64,000 nucleotides of DNA, from positions 43,593,567-43,657,566 of the forward strand of contig CM060328.1 of the NCBI GenBank assembly GCA_030674155.1, written 5' to 3'. How positions within the stretch are numbered: position 1 is the stretch's first letter; every line of letters starts with the position of its first letter. Under the pieces are notes generated by a model. That model ran no database searches and was not told the DNA's origin. It worked only from the letters and a program-made list of their open reading frames with translations. Positions 55,780-64,000 of this stretch are shown here, in pieces. The DNA comes from Stramonita haemastoma. Lineage: Eukaryota; Mollusca; Gastropoda; Neogastropoda; Muricidae. Both the position numbers and the translations under genes were made by a program.

Positions 55780-56376
55780 CTTGCAAAACATCAGGTTGCA
55801 TTCATATTAGACATACAGCATAACATACAGTCAACAAGTAACACAACAATAAAATAACCTTAGTCATGATGAGTGACATGAAACTACACAGCCCCCTTTT
55901 TTTCTGTTAATACACATCAAAATTCAATCTAAATCTTCAACATACATACATAAGCATGCTTCATAACCCCATTTTACGATAAAAATGTATGGAATTTATA
56001 TAGCACTGAATCTTGTAAAACAACAAATCAAAGTGCTTACATTTACTAACCTAACAGGGTAGCTTACGAAATTTCATAAACAAAAAGAAGGGAAAAACAA
56101 AGTTTTTTCTGTTTAAAAATCAATATTACTGACTTAAAATTTCCTTACCCCCCCCCCCCCCCCTCCCCCACAGTGCACAAATCCAACATCACTCAGTCAA
56201 GTGTGCTAAATTTACAGCGCACCTTCCATTTACCTAGTCCAAGTGTGGTCAGCTCCTGCTATAATTAGCACCAGCTGGCCCCCATCCGAACTGGAATGGG
56301 ATGGATTAATTAGCAGCTGAGAGAAGCTGAAAGTGGGGAAAAACTGACAGCTGTGCCCCCTCAAAAGTTGGCTCAC

Positions 56377-56565
56377 CTGGCACGGAGCGAGCAGGACCAG
56401 GTGTCGGTCTTCCCAGGTGGATGTTGGAGGCCACAGCAGGAGCACTCACGCCCCCTGGAGCACGTGGAATGACGGGGGCAGAGACTGAAGGAGACGAAGA
56501 GGCGAGCCCCTTTTCGTTGGCCCAGCGGCTTTTCTTCTTGCGCAGCACTTTGGACTTGAAAACTT
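56377..56565 (-). CDS. SUGP1: SUGP1 exon, basic KKKSRW motif and Pro/Ala/Ser linker
   Basis: Encodes VFKSKVLRKKKSRWANEKG followed by a Ser/Pro/Ala-rich linker ending GRPTPGPARSVP. KKKSRW corresponds to the KRKSRW motif of SUGP1, which resembles the U2AF-ligand tryptophan motif seen in SF1/SF3B1 (inference for function). Acceptor CCAACAG, donor GTGAGC; 189 bases. Confidence 0.93.
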
Positions 56566-56609
56566 CTGTTGGTTTTTTTTTTTAGAAAAAAAAAATCCAA
56601 GTTACAATT

Positions 56610-56950
56610 CTGTAATTCTAGAGAGAGGGGAAGGGAGTAGAGAGAGGGAAGGGAGTAGAGAGAGGGAAGGGAGTAAGAGGGAAGGGAGTAGGGAGGAAGT
56701 AGAGGAGTAGAGAGAGGGAAGGGAGTAGAGAGAGGGAAGGGAGTAGAGAGAGGAAGGGAGAAGGGAAGGAGTAGAGAGAGGGAAGGGAGTAGAGAGATAG
56801 AGAGGGAAGGGAGTAGAGAGAGGGAAGGGAGTAGAGAGGGGAAGGAGTAGAGAGAGGGAAGGGTAGAGAGAGGGAAGGGAGTAGAGAGAGGGAAGGGAGT
56901 AGAGAGAGGAAGGGAAGGGAGGAGAGGAGAGGGAAGGGAGTAGAGACAGG
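56610..56950. repeat. Polypurine minisatellite, unit AGAGAGGGAAGGGAGT
   Basis: About 20 imperfect units of 14-18 bp, fully purine on the plus strand apart from single T positions. On the SUGP1 coding strand it is a long pyrimidine array just upstream of the exon ending at 56565. Confidence 0.95.
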
Positions 56951-57839
56951 CCATGGTAGGAAAGGGAAGCCTGGTGGTGGAGATAGTGATCTTCATCTTT
57001 TCCAATATCTTGTCTGAAATATTGTGGGTGGTATCTTGTATAATACCACCCGCGAAATATAGCAGTGTCTGGAAGAGGAATTCAATTCTAGCTGTAACTT
57101 GTAGATGAGCTTTCACCACAGAGACCAAAAAAAAAAAGACAATACTTTTTGCTGTACCTTGTGCATGAACAACCCCACCCATGGTGTCTGTGAAGATCTC
57201 TACTACCCCTTATTGTATCTTGTGAGTTGACATTCATCCATGGTGCCTATAAATAAACTTTCTCTTGTCATACCTTGTGAGTGTATTGCTATCCACTGCA
57301 GGTAAAAACAAAAGAGAAAAAAAAGAAAGAAACAAAAACCCACCTCTACATCTTGCCATACTTTGTGTGTGTGAACTACAATCCATGGTACCTGAAAAGA
57401 ATATTTCCCCCCCTCTCCTCTCCAGTATCATGCAGGTGTAAGCCACACCCACGACACCTGTACAGACACTTTTTCATCTTTGACCTACCTTGTGGGTACA
57501 CTAAAGGCCGGTGCTTGTACAGGACCTCCTTCCTCCCTTGCCCTTGGGAACACATACACTGAAAGAAACCCATACAGCAGGAACAAAAGAAGCCTGTTTC
57601 TTCCTATACGACCCAAGTCTCCAGTGGAGTTATTCACTCCATGCCTTCGGTGGTTACATTCTTTGCTGTGTCAACCCCTTCTCCAGAACACACAAGTTTT
57701 GCTACCTGTATGTACTTACTTTTCTTGATGCATCTACATCTTTGTGACAATGTATACAAGCATGTGCCTTTGTGTAGCACTGCAATCATTTCTATGGATG
57801 TGGTGGGGTTTTTAATGCTCTTGGTGAACTACTGATTTG

Positions 57840-57975
57840 AGTGTATTGTATGTGTATGTGTGTGTGCGCGTGCGTGTGTGTGTGTGTGTGTGTGTGTGGC
57901 GTGCATGGTGGTGCATGCATGCATGCATGCGTGCAGGCGAGCGAGTGTATGTGTGTGCATGTTTACATGCACATG
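57840..57975. repeat. TG/GCAT-rich compound microsatellite
   Basis: TG repeats with GCGTG, ATGC and GCGAGC interruptions. The rest of 56951-58957 shows no supported gene. Confidence 0.85.
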
Positions 57976-58344
57976 TATGTATACATATATATACATGTAA
58001 CAATCCAGATCCTGATTAATGTTCTCTGATATGCTGATGCGATAGAACATTACAGAGGTGACAGTTGTACACAGCGTGTAGCTTTTTGCAATCAAAAGTG
58101 GCAGTTGGTATGACAGTGAGCATGATACACATATTTTGCAATCAATCATCTTACATACCATTCACTTCACCAGCTGTACATGGGCACCTGACCTCTAAGA
58201 TACAGGATGAATGTCTAGCAGCCAGACAGAGAGGAGGTGGATGTCATCCTTACAATGCTGGTACTCTTGCAAGTCTTTGGAGGTGTCAACACCTTTCTTG
58301 TCTATGATGACTTAGTAATAAGCCATCTACATCTTTTTATGAGT

Positions 58345-58450
58345 GCAAATCCCTAAGTCAGAAAAAAAAACGGTCGCATTGCATAAATCTCACCAGTGAT
58401 GAACCTCAGAACATTAGCCAATGAACAAAACGAAGAAAAAGAATGTGCGC
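58345..58450 (+). repeat. Repeat family E, copy 4
   Basis: AAATCCCTAAGTCAGAAAAA, CGGTCGCATTGCATAAATCT, CACCAGTGATGAACCTCAGA and a GAACAAAACG end, in the same order as the 48.1 kb copy. Confidence 0.65.
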
Positions 58451-58844
58451 AAAATATTAAACACAGGTGACCCCAAACTGATGCTGTATTTGTCAGTTAT
58501 TAACCTTAGCAAAGTACCAAGGCCTACATTAAACTGCTAGGCTTCAAAATGTTTCAATCCAGGATTGCCTTCAGCCATAGCAAGTTCATAACATAAAAAT
58601 CTTCATTCTCCATGGACAAATAATATCCTCTGTGACTGGAACAGGGATGCCTATTTGGCCAGATACTTCAAAAACGTCTGTGTATGCAAAATACTTGTTT
58701 AGTGTGTAAACACAATCTCACAATGATTCCCCAGATGGGATGAGATAGATTGCTTATTCTGAGTGACTCCATGGGGTTTTCACCAGGGGAATACTTAAAA
58801 AAACCCCACATAATTCACATAGATATTTTGGCGCCAACCAAACA

Positions 58845-58846
<2 letters not shown>

Positions 58847-58882
<36 letters not shown>
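58847..58882. repeat. (CA)n microsatellite
   Basis: About 17 CA repeats some 75 bp from a SUGP1 exon. Confidence 0.95.
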
Positions 58883-58884
<2 letters not shown>

Positions 58885-58957
58885 CCTGCTGTCTATGTAA
58901 TGTAGGAGCTAAATACTTAAGAAGTACTGCTAACTGGATCTTCCTGTGTATTGTTAC

Positions 58958-59070
58958 CTGCTTCATCATCATCTATGTCACCATCATTGTCTTCCTCCTT
59001 GGCTTCACGCAATTTCTCCACTCTCCACCTGTAGTACTTGTAGGTGTCAGAGTCGTGTTCTTTCAGAAAC
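58958..59070 (-). CDS. SUGP1: SUGP1 exon, second half of SURP domain
   Basis: Encodes (W)FLKEHDSDTYKYYRWRVE and KLREAKEED, the FL..H....YKYY...L signature of the SURP (SWAP) fold, followed by an acidic tail (DNDGDIDDDEA). Acceptor GTGACAG, donor GTAACA; 113 bases. Confidence 0.95.
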
Positions 59071-59817
59071 CTGTCACAGCATTATATTCATGATATGAAA
59101 TAAAATCAGACATGTATGTACAAAAAGAGCATGCATGCATGCATACACACACACGCACGCACACACGCATGCGCGCGCACACACACACACCATCACCAAC
59201 AAAAACAATAAAACTAACCAACCTACTAGCAACAAAAAAGCAAGCAACCAACCAACAAAACCACAAACAAACCCCCCAAAATCCACACAGAGAAGAGGGC
59301 ATTTTGCTCTAACGATGCTTAACTTTTGCTTTTGGTGTTATGGAAAAAAAACCAACAACTCATCAAAAGCAATAAATGTCCACTGAGAAAAACAAAAAAC
59401 TGACAACATATTTCCATATTTCTGTGAAGACAAGCAGTGATGACCAAAAAATCAATTCCTTAAATGAAAAAGAAAAATCCTGAACTCTTATATGTGTACC
59501 TATAAAGCAAACATTCATGCAAAATTACTGATCATGACATGCTTTCAAATGACACAACTGTAAGTAAACCACTTGAAGAGACTAAAAGAGATGGAGTAAG
59601 TACTCAGTAAAAGTGATCATCAATTTCTGTGGTATGTCATCTTCTTTTTTTTTTTTGAGTTGGTAAAATCAGCAAATGGATTAAAAAAAAAACTAAAAAA
59701 AACCAACACTGACCACAATCAAAACCCTCTTCCACCCCCAAAAAAAACAGAATAAATTCACCACCACCCTCAAACCCCGCTCCCCAAGCAAACGAAGAAG
59801 ACTGAAGCATTACTCAC

Positions 59818-59929
59818 CAGTAGAGGGGGTTCTTAATCTGCTTGATCTGTGTGGAGACCTCCACTGTCTCTCCTCCAGCCAGCACATCTCGGGCCAGTCT
59901 GTCAATGATGGCCAGGGTGGCTTCGTCCT
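59818..59929 (-). CDS. SUGP1: SUGP1 exon, first half of SURP domain
   Basis: Encodes DEATLAIIDRLARDVLAGG, then ETVEVSTQIKQIKNPLYW. The I..LA..V..GG..VE pattern followed by NP.YWFL is the SURP consensus. Acceptor TCCACCAG, donor GTGAGTA; 112 bases. Confidence 0.95.
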
Positions 59930-60069
59930 CTGGTGGAGAGACTTTAACAACTCCATCAGAACCTTGTTCTCCAAGGGCTACTTATTCACCACACACATTC
60001 TACATTTCCCTAACACAGCTCCCACAGCAACGCCGAAGAGTCCAGCAAAAACGTTAACCAAAAAAAAAA

Positions 60070-60310
60070 ATCGGCCCGATTCTGTTCTGATGTGCCGTTG
60101 TCAACGACATAGGATTCAAATGAACACACAAACGGTTCAAAATCATCATCACACAGGTTCCAGAGCTGGGAGTCCTCTGCTGCAGCCAGGATCTTTGGGT
60201 TCAGGCCATGAGCTGAATTGAATAAAGATTCTGCTTCGTGTTTACTGCTTGCTGCCTCCATGTCAAAAGCACCCCAATGCAGAAGCATTTGTTGATCAAA
60301 GGTATTCACC
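60070..60310 (-). other. Unassigned coding-like segment in a SUGP1 intron
   Basis: The minus strand stays open for about 80 codons with a protein-like composition (for example NPKILAAAEDSQLWNLCDDD and FEPFVCSFESYVVDNG). I do not recognise it. The flanking SUGP1 exons join in phase without it. It may be an alternative exon, a relic of another gene or a repeat. Confidence 0.25.
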
Positions 60311-61555
60311 TACAACTTGCTGTTTAGGGTTTTCCTCTTAAAAATGAGACAGTATTCTTCTTACTTTAGAAAAAAGCAGACACTTTTTATTCTTTTTTTT
60401 TAACTTATTTTTTTAAAAACTAGGAATTAAAGAAAAAAATCAAGAATCTGATCAAACTTTTAGATAATTCAAAATGGGCTATCAGCAGATCTGAATATCA
60501 ATCTGATCAGTAATAAGGCTGCAATTTACCAGCAGTTATCAAGAATTCAAAATTATGCTTTCTTAAGAGTAGAAGTCACAACCTAACATCAGCGATCACG
60601 CTGGGATGTCCCAAATGCAAGTGGCATTCAGCAAAAACAGAAAACAAAGGAACAATTATTTTGCGTTTCAGCACTACGCTTTTGTCATATTTTGGAAATG
60701 ACTATGCCTCTGTCAACTTCATCACAATGATAGCCACGATTTCTTTCCTTTCTTTCTTTCTTTCTTTCTTTTCTTTTTAAAACCCAAACCATGACTAATT
60801 TCTAAAACAAACTCTGCTCAGGTTGCTTTTGAAAACATTTGAGTAGCAAGCATAAACAAAAGTCAATTCTTCAAAAAAGTACATGTTAGTCTGCATTTTT
60901 TAAAAACAAAACATAATTACAAGTGTATATCAAAATAACTAAACACGAAAATCTTCTAAAAGACACAAAATGAACAACTGCACTGAAATCCCATTATATC
61001 AGTAGTTAGATCTTATCTATAGTTACTTAATAATTCACTTTTACTCTTTTTTTAGGATCACAATGATTATATCACTAGCTATGAGCGCTATGAAATATGC
61101 TTCTATCATGGTGTAGTAATGTATCAGAGCACAGGAATGATGAAAATATACATGGAACATCTTTCTCTACCAATACCGCCCCCCCCTCCCCCCCAAAAAA
61201 AAAGTCGAGGGAGGGGGGTAGCAAAATCAGCTTTAAAACCATAAACAACAAAAAGTCCACAGTAACCTATTTACAATAAACAGAAGGACGAAACATACAA
61301 AAACCAATTAAAAAAAAAAAAAAAAATCTTTCAATGACATGAATGAATTTTAAGCTCAGCCTGGAAAATGTACTTAATAGTCCAACCTTTTCTGTCTGAC
61401 TAAAGATATTCCTATTGGAGTAGGAAAACAATTTCATATATCAAAGTTTTTGATATCACTTCATTATTATTTTTCTTCTTTGAGCCCAACACATAACTGT
61501 CTAACCCTGCCCCATAGCACAGCACTACACAGGTAGGATTGCAAAAATCTACTCT
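60311..61555 (-). other. SUGP1 intron sequence without recognised features
   Basis: AT-rich DNA with a (CTTT)n patch near 60750, poly-A tracts and a C-rich patch near 61180. No gene seen. Confidence 0.45.
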
Positions 61556-61850
61556 GTGGGCCTGTCAGTATAAACAGTATCCCCACCTTCTGGAAATTCT
61601 GTGCTAGGAATTCCCTCTTTTCTATCCTTCTCTTTTTTCTGCCTCTTTTTTTTTCTTCCTGTCACCTCCTTCTTGGCTATTTTCTGCCTTTCTCTGTCCA
61701 TTTTCCTGCCTTTTGTTTCCAGAAAGACTTAAGGCAGTTCTCTCCTATGCCGAAGTTGGATGTGCTGGGTCTGGCCTGTCAGGTGCTAAACGCATTTTCA
61801 CTCATATGACGGGCAGCGATAGTTGCTGTATGAGCATTCAACAAAGAAGA
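61556..61850 (+). mobile_element. Repeat family D, copy 2
   Basis: Matches 9895-10220 in order: CTGTCAGTATAAACAGTATC, CCACCTTCTGGAAATTCTGT, CCAGAAAGACTTAAG, TTTTCACTCATATGACGG and an AAGAAGAAG end. It lies in a SUGP1 intron, antisense to the gene. Confidence 0.7.
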
Positions 61851-62020
61851 AGTTTCTGCAAGTGAGGGCGCATGTGTGGGAAATAATGAAAACCAGTTAT
61901 GCAAGACCTTCTAAAAAATGTAAAAGACCTCACAAATATGTCCCTACGCCAAACAAAAACCACCAACATGTGGGACAGACAGGCTTTAACAAGGCCAGAA
62001 TGAACAGAGGAGCCAAGTAC

Positions 62021-62112
62021 CTGGTGATTCCTGGTTATCCTGGTCAAACACGCCTGCAATCGTCATTGGCTGGACAGAACTTGGCTTCGGTTTCACATTC
62101 TGAACCACAGCA
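62021..62112 (-). CDS. SUGP1: SUGP1 exon, linker before SURP
   Basis: Encodes AVVQNVKPKPSSVQPMTI, then AGVFDQDNQESPE. The VF..D acidic end resembles the human segment before the first SURP. Acceptor TTTATTTCAG, donor GTACTT (weaker than usual); 92 bases; phases fit. Confidence 0.85.
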
Positions 62113-62645
62113 CTGAAATAAAGCAGTTTTCTTGTTAAAGCGACAGTCTGTCAGAAGCATGCACAGTCAATGCGATGAGCAATACATTCAAAGAATTTTT
62201 TGTTTAGACATTTGTCATGTCTTGTCATTTTTTTTAATGCTTCTTTTTTACATTCAACCTCACATACACAGTGATACAAGAAGTTTTATCTTTTGCTGAA
62301 TTACAACAGCATAGTTTATTACACATAGCTGACATTTCATATGTAAATCTTGATACTTAGTGTGAATTGTACTCTATGTATTTTATGTTGGTTTTTTATT
62401 TCTATTCAAATGTGGCAAAGGAATTTTGAATAAACCTCTCTATTTCTCACACATCCACAGAAACATTATATACACATCTTACTTTAAATCAAAATAGGCT
62501 ATATTTTTTTAACATTTAAAAAGACCTCAAAAGCACGCCAGTCAAAGTCTCCTCATGATCTTCATAAAAAAAGGGGGGGAAAAAAGAAAGAAAAGAGAGG
62601 GCTTAAATGTGACACTGTAATCACGCATTACACAGCAAAACTTAC

Positions 62646-62706
62646 AAGGACACTGCCGCTTTCATCTGCTTCACTGTCTTTTGGGCCATCTCTGACTTTC
62701 CCTTAT
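62646..62706 (-). CDS. SUGP1: SUGP1 exon, low-conservation linker
   Basis: Encodes (D)KGKSEMAQKTVKQMKAAVS. Called from splice sites (acceptor GAATTGCAG, donor GTAAGT) and perfect phase agreement on both sides rather than from similarity. 61 bases. Confidence 0.75.
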
Positions 62707-63291
62707 CTGCAATTCAAAACAAACAAAAAAATGTAGTTTTCTCTCACATCTTGATATCATTTCTAGAAATAATTTTATAAATCAACATGATTCTTTGAAA
62801 TTAAATTCCAAAAACAAAATAATTACAAAAATCAACAAACAGAAACAAACTTTAGAAAAAAGAAAGGGAGACAAATGTCAAGATCTAATTGTTTTTCTAC
62901 ATATTTATTTCTGAAATGACTAACAGTATTTTCCTCCAAACAGATGTTACATTAGGATGATAACCATAAACCCCAAAGCCAAATTAAGCTGTGCCAGTCA
63001 TGGCCTCCAAGTTTCATTAACTAAGCTACATTTCTGGTTTGACACAACTACCATCACTTGCTGTGGTCTACTGCAAGCATGGTTGGAAATATATGATTAG
63101 ATTTTGAGTGTTAGATGTTATTAAAGTTGGTAGCAAGAGCTCATCAAAAGCAAAAACAAGTTTGTTTCTTATTCTTTTGTTGACAAAAGCATAACAAATG
63201 AAGTGACCTTATGGTCTACTATCACATTTACACGATAATAGATAAATGTGAACTGAAGGGTCTTACATTGTATGTGGTGGTGTGGTGTGTA

Positions 63292-63292
<1 letters not shown>

Positions 63293-63324
<32 letters not shown>

Positions 63325-63346
63325 TGTACTCTGTGTGTGTGGGGTG

Positions 63347-63418
<72 letters not shown>
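63293..63418. repeat. (TG)n microsatellite
   Basis: About 55 TG repeats in two blocks broken by GGTGTACTC and GGGGTGT. Confidence 0.95.
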
Positions 63419-63756
63419 ATGCACACACAGGCAGTATATAATCTTTATGGAGAGAGATGCCTGTATGTGACGAGCCTATATGTGTAATGTGTGACTGAGT
63501 ACACCAATTGTGTGTGTTAGATGAGGTAGCCTGTGCACGTCTATGTGCATGTTAGACAGTGTGTGTAAATATCTTACTTTCAAACCATATGATAATGCTT
63601 TATCAGCATCCTTCCTTCATTACAACACTTTCTAACAATCCGTACATTTGAGTCAAAACAGAAACAGTACATGTAACTATAAATGTTTATTGGAAGGACA
63701 CACCTCACACTGACACAAATTCTACATATGAAATAATATGAGACTGATAGTATTAC

Positions 63757-63810
63757 CTGAATCTGTTGTCTCTCCAGAAGATGATGTCTCTGTCTTTATC
63801 ATGGGTGTTC
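63757..63810 (-). CDS. SUGP1: SUGP1 exon, most upstream one visible
   Basis: Encodes TPMIKTETSSSGETTDS with phases that fit the next exon. Acceptor CTTTTCAG, donor GTAATA. Called from splice sites and phase; the sequence itself is low complexity. The gene continues beyond the right edge, so promoter, start codon and N-terminus are missing here. Confidence 0.7.
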
Positions 63811-63875
63811 CTGAAAAGTCAAATCACTCATTTTTAAAATATACAACCAAGTGACTGGAAAGACAGAATGATAGA

Positions 63876-63921
63876 GTTCTTCTTCTTCGTCAAACACTCA
63901 GACAGCGACTGACTTTTGTTT
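63876..63921 (-). repeat. Repeat family D, short 3' fragment
   Basis: TTCTTCTTCTTCGTC followed by AAACACTCAGACAGCGACTG is the reverse complement of the family D end (CTGTCTGAGCTTTCGATGAA and GAAGAAG). Confidence 0.5.
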
Positions 63922-64000
63922 TTGTTGTCTGTTATATATAATGAGACAAAATGTGTCACCTTGCTATTAAGCTCCAGGTGACAAGTCAGGCCCAGCGCAT

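Noticed and set aside
56373..57182. 269-codon minus-strand frame rich in Leu/Ser/Pro
   Set aside because: Mostly translation of the pyrimidine minisatellite, joined out of frame to the SUGP1 exon.
61823..62116. 97-codon plus-strand frame
   Set aside because: Starts in repeat family D and ends antisense to a SUGP1 exon.

Overview
The window looks like nuclear DNA of a lophotrochozoan animal, most likely a gastropod mollusc. The genes are eukaryotic, split by introns with GT-AG borders, and match animal families. Most of the rest is transposon debris (tRNA-derived SINEs, LINE fragments, inverted-repeat DNA elements) and very abundant (TG)n/(CA)n and (GA)n microsatellites. Species was not determined. 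No CRISPR, operon or prokaryotic feature is present.

Layout: 1-2.5 kb holds a transposon-type reading frame ending in an SGNH-esterase-like domain, broken by a frameshift. 2.6-5.9 kb is SINE, tandem duplication and a RNase H-bearing LINE remnant that runs up to the first coding exon of MRPL24 (mitochondrial ribosomal protein L24, plus strand). MRPL24 has five coding exons (5898-6149, 44406-44501, 45434-45540, 46500-46639, 47699-47835), all phases consistent, 243 codons. Its first intron is about 38 kb. Inside that intron, on the same strand, lies an intact single-exon adenosine kinase gene (ADK, 25124-26191), preceded about 4.5 kb upstream by a CpG-rich promoter-like block (19.56-20.6 kb). 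The stretch 26.2-37.4 kb after ADK is poor in transposons and rich in T, with several AATAAA signals.

51.1-63.8 kb carries, on the minus strand, twelve 3'-terminal coding exons of SUGP1 (SURP and G-patch spliceosome factor), including a SURP domain, the G-patch and the C-terminus. Its 5' part lies beyond the right edge. MRPL24 and SUGP1 converge tail to tail.

Repeats: at least three tRNA-derived SINE families (A, B, C), several copies with clear target-site duplications; two further dispersed families (D, with a GAAGAAG tail; E, a short about 110-bp unit); a TTAA-flanked piggyBac-like MITE; a TIR element with a SINE inside; a hAT-like element inserted at the centre of an AT-rich palindrome; a degenerate zinc-finger element; two LINE types; two copies of a GC-rich multi-hairpin module; and several degenerate 30-50 bp periodic arrays, one of which supplies the 3' splice-site region of MRPL24 exon 2. 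The genes do not form a pathway together: one is mitochondrial translation, one purine salvage, one pre-mRNA splicing.
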